This document shows positions 1-8,626 of a stretch of DNA of 64,000 nt, in pieces; the first letter of the stretch is position 1, and the number at the start of each line of letters is the position of its first letter. Origin of the DNA: Serpula lacrymans var. lacrymans S7.9 (Eukaryota > Basidiomycota > Agaricomycetes > Boletales > Serpulaceae). The translations under genes were made by a program, and so were the position numbers. The notes under the pieces are model-generated. The model was not told the origin of the DNA and ran no database searches. It was given only the letters and a program-made list of their open reading frames with translations. The stretch covers positions 1,994,126-2,058,125 of the forward strand of contig NW_006763294.1 in the NCBI RefSeq assembly GCF_000218685.1. Direction: 5' to 3'.

Positions 1-1983
1 ATTAGGGGAACGCAAGGAAATCAGATGAACATTACTTGCAAACTCACAACTCTTGACACAAACCGATCAACGACGATCGAAGCTCTCTTAGATAGTGGAT
101 GCACAGGGAGCTGTATAGATTCAATGTTCGTAAAAGAACAAGGTTACGAAACAAAGAAAATACCGAGACCCATTCCAGTTTATAACGCTGATGGCACACT
201 TAACAAAGATGGTGCTATCAAAGAATTTATAGAATTACGATTGAGCATAGAAGACCACGAAGAGAACATTCACTTTGCCGTAACAAGCTTAGGGAGTGGT
301 CGCATGTTCCTTGGACATGAGTGGTTAACAAAGCACAATCCTGCTATAGATTGGAAGAAGTCGGAGTTAAACTTTGATAGATGCCCGAAAGAATGCAAAC
401 GACAGGTTGACTTCCTTGATCCGGAAGAAGACCCTGACACATACTTTTCGGAAGTAGATTGCTCAGATGGGGATCAGCTGATCCAAGTGAATCTAATGAA
501 CTACGAAGATACTTCTATTGATGATCACTACTACCATATTAGGGCACAAGGCACAACAGCTCAGAAACTTGCCGAAGCTGCTGGTAAAGATCAGAAAGAA
601 GGAGGATTCGAGAAGATAGTTCCAAAACACCTCCACGATTACAAAGACGTATTCGATAAGGAGTCATTTGATGCACTGCCAGAGAGACGCCAATGGGATC
701 ACGCCATAGAACTCATCCCAGGCAACCATACTCTGGACTGCAAATGTTATCCACTGGCTTTAGGAGAACAAGAACAATTAGATGCATTCATAAACGAAAA
801 TCTCGAATCAGGAAGAATCAGACCTTCCAAATCTCAATTTGCATCCCCATTCTTCTTCATAAAAAAGAAAGATGGAAAACTTAGACCCGTCCAAGACTAT
901 CGGAGATTAAACGATATCACCATCAAAAATAGATATCCGCTACCCTTGATAAATGAACTTGTAGACAAGCTCAGGGGCACGAAATACTTTACGAAGTTAG
1001 ACATCAGATGGGGATACAACAACATCCGAATCAAAGACGGAGACGAACACAAAGCAGCCTTCAGAACGAATAGGGGGCTCTTTGAACCATTAGTGATGTT
1101 CTTTGGACTCACGAACTCACCAGCGACATTTCAAACCATGATGAATGCGCTATTCAAAGATTTGATTGATGACGGAAAAGTCGTAATATACCTCGACGAC
1201 ATCATGATTTTCACAAAAACAATTGAAGAACACCGCGCAATGACGCGCAGAGTGTTAGATATCTTAAGGAAGAACAATCTTTACTTAAAACCAGAAAAAT
1301 GCGATTTCGAAGAGACCTCAACAGAGTACTTAGGTCTTATCATTTCAGAAAATGAAATCCGCATGGACCCGGTAAAAGTAAAAGGAATCATGGAATGGCC
1401 AGAATGCAAATCAAAGAAGGAAGTACAAGCATTCTTAGGTTTCGTGAACTTCTACAGAAGATTCATAGAAGGCTTTGGGTTGATCGCCAAGCCATTAACG
1501 AAATTGACCGGGAAAGTAGAGTTTGTGTGGGGACAGGAACAGATCGACACTTTTAACGGATTAAAAACCCGTGTCGGATCAACTCCCGTACTCGCCTTAC
1601 CAACTGATGACGGCCAATTTAAGATAGAAGCTGATAGCAGCGATTATGCTATGGGGGCAGTTCTTTCACAAATGCAAGACGGGAAATGGAAACCGATTGC
1701 ATATCTCTCAAAAGCGTTAAACCCTACAGAACGCAATTATGAGATTTACGATAAAGAACTTCTCGCTATAATGACTGCGTTAGAAGAATGGAGGCATTAT
1801 CTCGTTGATGCTAAAGAGGTGTTTGAGATCTGGACAGACCACCAGAATCTTCTCTACTACAAACAACCTCAAAAGCTCAACAGAAGACAAGCTAGATGGG
1901 TCATGGAATTGAGCAATTACCACTTTACGCTCCATCATATTCCAGGTACCAAACACATCAAAGCAGACCTTCTCTCGAGATGA
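1..1983 (+). CDS. Gypsy A pol, protease-RT-RNase H part (5' partial, ends at a premature TGA)
   Basis: Frame 1 is open from base 1 for 660 codons. In order: retropepsin (LLDSGCTGSC, base 90 on), linker, reverse transcriptase (KKDGKLRPVQDYR; catalytic YLDDIMIF near 1190), RNase H of the Ty3 type (DSSDYAMGAVLS near 1630; TDHQNLLYY near 1840), ending LLSR then TGA at 1981-1983. The next reading frame continues in the same frame with no shift. The homologous stretch in the family B element has an Arg codon at this place, so this looks like CGA to TGA, a CpG transition. Polyprotein function here is presumably lost unless the stop is read through. Confidence 0.88.
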   Translation: MRGTQGNQMNITCKLTTLDTNRSTTIEALLDSGCTGSCIDSMFVKEQGYETKKIPRPIPVYNADGTLNKDGAIKEFIELRLSIEDHEENIHFAVTSLGSGRMFLGHEWLTKHNPAIDWKKSELNFDRCPKECKRQVDFLDPEEDPDTYFSEVDCSDGDQLIQVNLMNYEDTSIDDHYYHIRAQGTTAQKLAEAAGKDQKEGGFEKIVPKHLHDYKDVFDKESFDALPERRQWDHAIELIPGNHTLDCKCYPLALGEQEQLDAFINENLESGRIRPSKSQFASPFFFIKKKDGKLRPVQDYRRLNDITIKNRYPLPLINELVDKLRGTKYFTKLDIRWGYNNIRIKDGDEHKAAFRTNRGLFEPLVMFFGLTNSPATFQTMMNALFKDLIDDGKVVIYLDDIMIFTKTIEEHRAMTRRVLDILRKNNLYLKPEKCDFEETSTEYLGLIISENEIRMDPVKVKGIMEWPECKSKKEVQAFLGFVNFYRRFIEGFGLIAKPLTKLTGKVEFVWGQEQIDTFNGLKTRVGSTPVLALPTDDGQFKIEADSSDYAMGAVLSQMQDGKWKPIAYLSKALNPTERNYEIYDKELLAIMTALEEWRHYLVDAKEVFEIWTDHQNLLYYKQPQKLNRRQARWVMELSNYHFTLHHIPGTKHIKADLLSR

Positions 1984-2001
1984 GCAGATCATGAAAGGGG
2001 G

Positions 2002-3765
2002 GTGGATGACAACGAAGACGTAATCGTTCTAAAAGCAGAACATTTCAGAATGATGATTTCACACACAGAAAGACAACGCATGGCAGAGCAATCAGCCGAT
2101 GCAGTGGAATTATACAAATGGATCTGTAAAAGAATGATGAACGTAGACGAAGTAGCGCGGAAGATGATAGAGAAAGGGGAAGACAGAGAAAAAGGCATAT
2201 GGATGGAAGATGAGATGTTGATATTCAAAGGAAGGATCTATATTCCCAAAGACGGGAAATTACGAGAACACATCATAAAAGAAAGCCATGACTCCACTGT
2301 AGCAGGACACCCCGGACAGTATAAAACCAAGGAATTGGTAACTAGATGGTATTGGTGGCCGTACATGGACAGAGACATCCGAAAGTACGTAGAAGGCTGT
2401 GAAACGTGTCAACGCACAAAGATTAATCATCAAAAGAAAGCGGCACCGTTACACCCGAATGAAATCCCAACCAGACCATGGGAAATCATTACCACAGACC
2501 TGATCGGACCATTACTGGAATCTCTCGGTTACAATATGATACTCGTGGTAGTAGATCGATTCTCGAAGATGATCAAAGTCATGCCGACTTATGATAAAGT
2601 GACATCAGAAGGAGTAGCCAGATTATTTAGAGACAACGTCTTTAGAAATCACGGCATACCAGAAAAGATCATTTCAGATAGAGGACCGCAATACGTCTCT
2701 AACTTCATGAAAGATCTCTATAAGCTCCTCGGGATAAAAGGAAATCCCTCGACCGCTTATCATCCTCAGACAGACGGACAGACAGAACGAATAAACCAAG
2801 AGATAGAACAGTATCTCAGAATATTCGTCAATCACAAACAAACAGACTGGGCCGAATGGTTACCACTAGCGGAATTTTCTTATAACAATAAGTCACACTC
2901 TGCAACTGGCTATAGCCCTTTCTTTTTAAATTCAGGACAACATCCGAAAGTCGCAAAAGGAATTAGAAGTACGGTAAAGACAGAGAGTGCGGAGGAGTTT
3001 GTAAAGAGGATGGAGGAGACAAGGAAAGAGGCAGAAAAATCGCTGGTAAAAGCAGCAGAAAATATGAAAAAACAATATGACAAAGGAAAGAGGGAGGCTA
3101 TTGCATACAAAGAAGGAGACAAAGTATATGTTGAAGCGGAACATATAACCACCGATAGACCCGCAAAGAAACTTGACGATAAAAGACACAGACCTTTCCC
3201 CATAGAAAAGAAAATAGGCGAAGGAGCCTATAAATTAAAACTTCCTGGACGATGGAAGAACATACACCCGGTCTTTAACGAAAAGTTACTCACACCCTTC
3301 AAAGAACCAGAGTTCGAAACTCAAAAGAAACCAAAAACCGCACCACCGGTGATAGTGGAAGGAATCAAAGAATATGAAGTAGAAGAGGTTCTAGACTCAC
3401 GATTGAAACGTGGGAAACTAGAATATTTGGTACATTGGAAAGACTTTCCGAAAGAGGATCGCACATGGGAACCCGAATCTAACCTAACACACTCACCAAA
3501 ACTCGTAAAACAGTTTCATGATAAGAACCCCAGTGCACCCCGAAGGATAGAATTTACTTTGAATTACCAACCATTCGAAAACTTCACCATTCCAACTCGT
3601 ATTCGAAAATCCTTATATAACTGGGAAACCGGAAAGCTAGACTCTCACTTTCAGGACGAAAGTCCTAAGGAGAGGGTAATGTCACGATCGTACCCACATG
3701 ACTCATCTTTTTTATCTAATCGCGAGATAGAGACTATTATCTCACCTAATCTAATCTCTCTTTGA
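2002..3765 (+). CDS. Gypsy A pol, integrase-chromodomain part
   Basis: This continues the upstream polyprotein in the same frame after the nonsense codon; the first ORF codon is GTG, so it is probably not a true start. It holds the HHCC zinc-binding domain (HDSTVAGHPG ... CETCQRTK), the DDE core (TTDLIGPL, ISDRGPQY, and the NQEIEQY glutamate), a GPY/F-like module and a chromodomain (EVEEVLDSRLKRGKLEYLVHW ending EPESNL). In chromoviruses the chromodomain directs insertion to particular chromatin. The frame runs about 85 nt into the 3' LTR before stopping. In the family B element the stop lies just before the LTR, so a small shift near 3665 may have removed the original stop. Confidence 0.85.
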   Translation: MDDNEDVIVLKAEHFRMMISHTERQRMAEQSADAVELYKWICKRMMNVDEVARKMIEKGEDREKGIWMEDEMLIFKGRIYIPKDGKLREHIIKESHDSTVAGHPGQYKTKELVTRWYWWPYMDRDIRKYVEGCETCQRTKINHQKKAAPLHPNEIPTRPWEIITTDLIGPLLESLGYNMILVVVDRFSKMIKVMPTYDKVTSEGVARLFRDNVFRNHGIPEKIISDRGPQYVSNFMKDLYKLLGIKGNPSTAYHPQTDGQTERINQEIEQYLRIFVNHKQTDWAEWLPLAEFSYNNKSHSATGYSPFFLNSGQHPKVAKGIRSTVKTESAEEFVKRMEETRKEAEKSLVKAAENMKKQYDKGKREAIAYKEGDKVYVEAEHITTDRPAKKLDDKRHRPFPIEKKIGEGAYKLKLPGRWKNIHPVFNEKLLTPFKEPEFETQKKPKTAPPVIVEGIKEYEVEEVLDSRLKRGKLEYLVHWKDFPKEDRTWEPESNLTHSPKLVKQFHDKNPSAPRRIEFTLNYQPFENFTIPTRIRKSLYNWETGKLDSHFQDESPKERVMSRSYPHDSSFLSNREIETIISPNLISL

Positions 3766-4021
3766 TCTTATCTTATCTAGTAATCACGTGACACATTAGT
3801 AATACTCATTACCAATCAGCCTCACGCATTACACATGTTACTTACCAATACGCTACGTCATACCTCACCGTGGCCTCATGCCTTCTTCTATATAACTAGC
3901 ACGATATCCATGTACATACCCCAGTTGTAGATTTACTCTTATACTTGCTTGTCAGACACTTGTTGTGCGATTTAAGTCCTACGCTGCTCGGGTTACCGGC
4001 ATAACAGCTAGGGTCTTTACA
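3680..4021 (+). repeat. 3' LTR of gypsy A (342 bp)
   Basis: It begins TGTCACGATC right after a purine-rich tract (AAGGAGAGGGTAA) and ends TTTACA, as expected for TG...CA LTR termini. A TATA box (TATATAA) lies at 3889. Thirty-three nt after it is CAGTTGTAGATT at 3922, the position used as a self-primer in the related family C. The second LTR and the target duplication are outside the window, so the 3' boundary rests on the terminal motif only. Confidence 0.75.
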
Positions 4022-4082
4022 AATTGCAAGCAAGGTCTTTTAACAACAAATAAAGATTTAATCAACAGCTAGGCAATATGTA

Positions 4083-4317
4083 TATGAAGTAGCTGGTATG
4101 TATACTATAGAACATGTGTCAGTAACAAGGCACTGACTGAGCAACATGCATAAGGCATAAGGTGCTTTGTAAGTGTCTTAGTAAGTAGCTATGTTATTGG
4201 TCATGTGATTGGTCACATGACTATGATAAGATAAGATTTGGGGAAATTATAGATATGGTTGCTTCATTATTGGTAGAGATAAGGATTTTGGGAATAGAGG
4301 GTTGTGATACTTTCTTG
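4083..4317 (-). repeat. Degenerate LTR-like repeat, inverted relative to 53,259-53,480
   Basis: The reverse complement matches 53,259-53,480 over about 200 bp, for example CACTTACAAAG and GCCTTATGCATGTTGCTCAGTCAGTGCCT in segments. The outer end reads like TATCACAACC against TGTCATAATC in the other copy. No target duplication was recognised. It is probably an old solo LTR of a further gypsy family. Confidence 0.5.
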
Positions 4318-4755
4318 GTAAGTCATCCATTCATTCTCTTGAAGGTTCCTTAGTTTTCCTCCAAAGTTCAGGATCCATTTTTAAAGGTTGGAAAATAGCT
4401 GACTTAAAATCAAAAGTAGAAAATACCAACTAAGAAAAAAATTAGTATGTATAATATAATAGTTTATTGAAAGACTTTATCTGAATTTTCCTTGGCACAA
4501 ATATACCTTTTTATTATTTCTTTCTTCTGTTTATTCATTAACTGAATTTTTTTACCCTGTGCTGTTCTCTTCCTAGTTCTGTAATATAATTAGATATATG
4601 TAGAGTTGAAAATCAAATTACATACCTTTTCCCTGGGCAATATCCCACCCTAACCCCCCTACACCCAGCAACTCTTTTTGTCTTTTTGACCCTGGTTGAT
4701 AATTCTCACTAATAAAAATGACATAATAAAGTTAGTTAAAAATATATTAATATAA
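4318..4755. other. AT-rich non-coding stretch
   Basis: No ORF of useful length, tRNA or clear repeat border was seen. It is probably decayed transposon sequence between two solo LTRs. Confidence 0.4.
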
Positions 4756-5082
4756 TGTAAGATTCCTATACCCTATGCCGAGTTAACGGAGGTATAAGTT
4801 TCAAGAATCAACAAGTAGCGTCAAGCACTGTATTTAGAGGTAATCAACAACTGAGGAAATGTATGTACATGGGTGTTGGTATATATACGTTTCTGAAGGT
4901 CAGCCATGAGGCGCTGACTGATGTTGTGCGTCATAGTCTAGGCTTTGTCACGTGGTTGTCACGTGATCGGATATAACTGACTACTTTGTTTACATAATGA
5001 GTCATGTGCTTTTGTCACGTGATCAGATATATTTAAATAATGAATCAAAAGAAACTAGCGGTTTTTGACTTGGATCGTAACA
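4756..5082 (-). repeat. Solo LTR of gypsy family C (327 bp)
   Basis: The reverse complement starts TGTTACGATC and ends GAATCTTACA and aligns along its length with the LTR at 53,739-54,081. It keeps the TATA box and the CAGTTGTTGATT stretch. It is flanked by a perfect 5-bp target duplication, TATAA at 4751-4755 and 5083-5087, which shows excision by LTR-LTR recombination after insertion. Confidence 0.85.
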
Positions 5083-5996
5083 TATAAGAGAAGGTATCAA
5101 TGTACTTACTTTTCTGAGTCATCAGAGTCCTTAGTATAGTCTCAGTAATATATTGCTTAAAATCATCCCCAAATGAAAATAACCCAAAAATATCATTTTG
5201 TACCTCAATTCACTTATCTTCAGTGAGTCCCAAATCACTAGAGAGGGGAGAAAAATAAAAAATAAAAATACAACAGATATTAAACAAGAAAACTTATTTG
5301 ACAACTTGTTCTACTTTATTCAAAGTAACAAAACAATATTTACCTTCACCTTCAGAAGCATTACCGGCTGATATGGAAGATATGAAAGGCAGATGTTTGG
5401 GGGAAAAAAATGCAGAACAGATGATTTTTGCCCTTATATCCATGTTGTATTTATATTAATTCATATGTGTACACAGATTATTACTTGTTAGTCATAAAGC
5501 TTCAAGGACTTTCAATTTCTTTTCACTGAGCTTCAAATGTTTCACAGCTAATCAGAAAAGCCCCCTTGCTATATAGTCACCACCTATAGTAAGCAAAAGT
5601 CTAATCAAGGGGAGAAGTATCTATATTTTCCCTAAATTTTGGATTAATTTAATAAGCTCTTTCAACTGTAAAATGAGGCCAGAAGTGTTTAAAGTCAAGT
5701 TTAATTATAGAGATAAGGTACTATGTGCTTTTGTAGATATGGTAGCCCATATAGCTCCTATAGCTGTAAAGATCACAGTTATAATGTAGCTTAAGCTACT
5801 TAAAAGAGTTAATAAATCATGCAACATTGATTCATTATGTAGTCTGTATCAGTGAAATATTAGTTTGTATTATTGATATATGTAAATAAAAATAAAAATA
5901 TATCCATAAGCTGTGATAATATGTAAAAACAAAATAACCTAAGTTCATGAAAAATTAATATGAAACACCTATATAATATATTTTATAAGCCCCTGT
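5083..5996. other. AT-rich non-coding stretch
   Basis: No supported gene or RNA. Sequence is low in GC with short A/T runs. Apart from the adjoining repeats nothing could be assigned. Confidence 0.4.
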
Positions 5997-7485
5997 TGTC
6001 ATGCACCAAAGTTGATTAGTAGCATGGATAGGTGCCAATAATGAAGCAAATATTCAAAAGACTCACCTTTGCGCCACACAGGCACAGTGCCACGTGGAAT
6101 AGTAATCAATATTGCCTTTTTCAAACTTGTGGCTGATCAGCACCACCTCTATTAGGCAATTAAGTTGCGCTCACCTTTGCTTTCCATTTGGTACTTTCCA
6201 CATTTTGGCATTTTGGCAAATTTCCGTGTTGCCAATGGCTACACATTTTGCCCTCGCTTTTGTCATTCTCCCTTACCTTTTTTTCTTTACTCAGCCCCAC
6301 CATGGGCCCCTTACTCTCTTTTTTATTCTCGCTGGACGGTCATTCTGGCTCCTTATTCTAGTCCACTTCCTTGTCACCTCCACCCTCCTCCTACTCGTCT
6401 TCCTTGCTCCCCCACCATACCTGATGTCACCACTCTCTATCCGCTTTTGTTGCTGATCCATCAACCACAATGTGCCACTGCTGATATTAGCAAAGCCCCA
6501 ACAGCCAGTCCAAATTGGACAACAGGTCCATCTTCAGGACATTGATCTTCCATTGTATACTATCAAATCATTGGTCACTTGTTCCGCCTGGTTGGAGCGT
6601 GGGTGGGTAGTTTTTGAGCTGGAGAAGGTTCATCCCCTTGCGTTGCCTATGTACATCACTGTCCCATTCACTTGGGTACATTGATCCTCTGTCTATTGTC
6701 TTCACTACAGCTACACTTACCACATGCTGCCTGGGACACATTTGTTCCAGATTGGAACTACTCCCCTCCCTCCCTTGCTTAACCAGGTGGTCCAATATAA
6801 CCAGTCCATTGGTAAGGCCATGGAACCATCAGATTTGGACTAGGTGGTGGACTGGTGGCTACAGTTTCTTTTTTTTCAGCAGAACATTCATTTACAGTGC
6901 AATCAATTTTGATTTTTGAATCATTTTTATGGACACATATTTTTTTAGAATGCCTGACTGACAAGAAAGGAACTGTGTTGATACTGATATTGTTTTGCCT
7001 TGCCCTTTTTATACTGCATCTTCCTATGACATCATGATTTTCTTGCTCTCTTTCTGCTATTGGACTCTATTTTTATGGCTATACAAACCTGTGACATTAC
7101 TTACACAGCATTCATTATTCTATCCCTTTTTTTTCCTTTTTTTGATGATTTTATCCTGTACTACCTATGCAGGATTTGTCAGTGTACATTCCTTCCTTCA
7201 TATTCTTTCTCATTCTTTTTGCACAGCTATACTGTGTGCATAGCCTACCTTTCTTTTACTATATAAACCTCTGTATTTTACCTTGTAAAAAAAAACAACA
7301 AGGGCTCCAATCCAGACTTCTTCTCTGATCTCAAGTCCACTTCTTACTGCTACTTGCGATCCAGTGTGGTCACAGTACTTCCCACTGCTACCACTGTTAT
7401 CTGCTGTCATCATCACTCTCCACTTTTGAAATCATTATCATCCTTTTCAATTAGAGTCCTTCTGAGGACTACAGTTTTGTCACGA
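5997..7485 (+). mobile_element. Repeat R1, copy 1 (3' truncated)
   Basis: It starts TGTCATGCACCAAAGTTGAT, the same border as at 12,387 and 54,271, and follows the other copies for about 1.5 kb. Homology stops after GAGTCCTTCTGAGGACTACAG, where the other copies continue for roughly 330 bp more. It contains the internal TATA-like CTATATAAACC near 7258. Relative to copy 2 it is richer in T and A at many positions, suggesting an older, decayed copy. No target duplication can be defined. Confidence 0.75.
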
Positions 7486-7981
7486 TTCAAATCAAACCTT
7501 ATCTAATCTCAAAATCTTATTTATCATAACTACAATGCAAGTTGTTATATTGTACAGAAGCTAAAATCTAATATTTTATCACAGAGATTATGCAAGCAAC
7601 TTTGGGGAAGGGAATTGAACATCTACACTGGAGAACCTCCATACACTCCATACTTGTAACATGTTCTGTTTGTATTTTGGTTTGAGTCCATTGTTGGAAC
7701 CCATAAGTCTTTTTAACCGCTATCATGTCATCACACTCCCCTATCCCCATCAATAGGTGTCTTACCAGTCTTAACCTCACTTTGTTGTCATGCTCTCATT
7801 TTGGTTTGATGCTAGCCTGCTGCTTTAACTATAGTTACAATGATTTCTTGTATCACATTCTTACAAGTCATTCTTGTTTTTTGAATGTCATCACTCTGAT
7901 GCCAAAATGTGCTCGTGTGAGCCTAAGTTCAAATTATGAATATTTCTATTGGCTAATGAACTATTGGAATCAATGTTGTCG
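7486..7981. other. Non-coding stretch between R1 copy 1 and the MITE
   Basis: It begins TGTCACGATTC, which resembles an LTR start, but no matching end or second copy was found in the window. No gene or RNA is supported. Confidence 0.35.
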
Positions 7982-8007
7982 TTAACTGTCAGTTCGGATG
8001 GGGGGGG

Positions 8008-8216
8008 TGTTGGAATAGTCAAGGTCAAAGCCTGTTAGCCTTGTTAGACAACACATGTCATGAGTTGACATTAGTACAAGGGCTGGTAGCTCAGTTGGTT
8101 AGAGCACCGCCATATATAGGCAGAGGTCCTGGGTTCAATCCCCGGCTGGTCCACTTTGCTTTTATGCACTCCCTGTGGTTAGGTGGCTATGTGAGGTCAC
8201 ATGGCTAAATCCAATA
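8008..8216 (+). mobile_element. 209-bp LTR-like element carrying a tRNA gene
   Basis: It is inserted into the left TIR of the MITE, proven by the uninterrupted right TIR. It starts TGTTGGAATAG and ends AAATCCAATA, a 7-bp inverted terminal repeat with one change from TCCAACA. The flanks are G runs (8000-8007 and 8217-8225), so the exact target duplication length, up to 8 bp, is ambiguous. A tRNA-like gene lies at its centre. It could be a solo LTR of a small TRIM-type element or a TIR element. Confidence 0.7.
8080..8153 (+). tRNA. tRNA-like gene, anticodon loop ATATATA
   Basis: A 74-nt cloverleaf can be drawn: acceptor stem with three G-U pairs, D arm GCTC/GAGC, anticodon arm with one C-A mismatch, T arm CTGGG/CCCGG and an A discriminator. 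The A box (TAGCTCAGTTGG) and B box (GGTTCAATCC) are intact and a T run follows at 8160-8163. By alignment the anticodon is AUA, which would read UAU; normal tRNA-Tyr is GUA, so this is unusual. It may be a decayed tRNA-Ile(UAU)-like gene or a tRNA-derived promoter module of the surrounding element rather than a working tRNA. Confidence 0.6.
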
Positions 8217-8288
8217 GGGGGGGGGCTATTCGGACATCACAGAGGTCACACAAGCCGAGTTGGAGCTCCGCTTGGCACTACTAGTGGT

Positions 8289-8612
8289 TGTTGGACGAAG
8301 AGTTTCGAGCGAAGAGGCAAGCCAACACGAAGCACCTAGAAAGGAAGGCGAGTAAGTACGGGTGGCCCGTGCACCACTATATATCATCAGAAAATTTTTG
8401 CTTCCGTCTTACCTATAAAGTGGCCTGGTCGCCACATAGCACCTCAGACTCATTCACAAGTTCTGAGGTGAGACCCTTATGTTATACCCTTTTAAATACC
8501 TAGCTAACCATTAGTAAAGACCCTCTATCTTATCTAGGTACTTACTTGAATATACTTAGACTTATTCGCGAGTTCTGAGACCCTCTATCTTATCTAGATC
8601 CGAATGACTTGA
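8289..8612 (+). repeat. 5' LTR of copia element
   Basis: It starts TGTTGGACGAAG and aligns base for base with 15,204-15,527. Differences are nearly all transitions. A TATA-like CTATATATCATC occurs near 8379. Confidence 0.9.
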
Positions 8613-8614
8613 GA

Positions 8615-8626
8615 TTATGAGCCCTG
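8615..8626 (+). promoter_or_regulatory. Primer-binding site of copia: initiator tRNA-Met anticodon arm
   Basis: TTATGAGCCCTG, starting 2 nt after the 5' LTR, is the exact complement of the anticodon loop and 5' stem of initiator tRNA-Met (CAGGGCUCAUAA). Use of a half tRNA-iMet as primer is established for Ty5 and Drosophila copia. The gag ATG at 8617 lies within the site, opposite the CAU anticodon. Confidence 0.8.

Larger units (their letters stand above)
1..4021 (+). mobile_element. Ty3/gypsy chromovirus, family A, 3' part with 3' LTR
   Basis: The reading frame is open from the first base, so the 5' LTR, gag and the start of pol lie outside the window. What remains is protease, reverse transcriptase, RNase H, integrase and a C-terminal chromodomain, followed by an LTR that starts TGTCACGATC and ends TTTACA. 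Integrase after RNase H plus the chromodomain places it among chromoviruses. The copy is broken by one in-frame TGA between RNase H and integrase. It is related to the family C element at the right end of the window: protease motifs and the GTQGNQM stretch are shared. Confidence 0.9.

Noticed and set aside
1981..2010. Stop codon recoding or a deliberate two-protein pol in gypsy A
   Set aside because: The relative in family B has Arg here and no readthrough context is evident; a CpG transition is simpler.
6112..7266. Frames within R1 (for example 6614-6919 and their counterparts near 13,403 and 54,841)
   Set aside because: They are shared among copies simply because the repeat is shared. They have no known motif, no consistent start and stops at different places.
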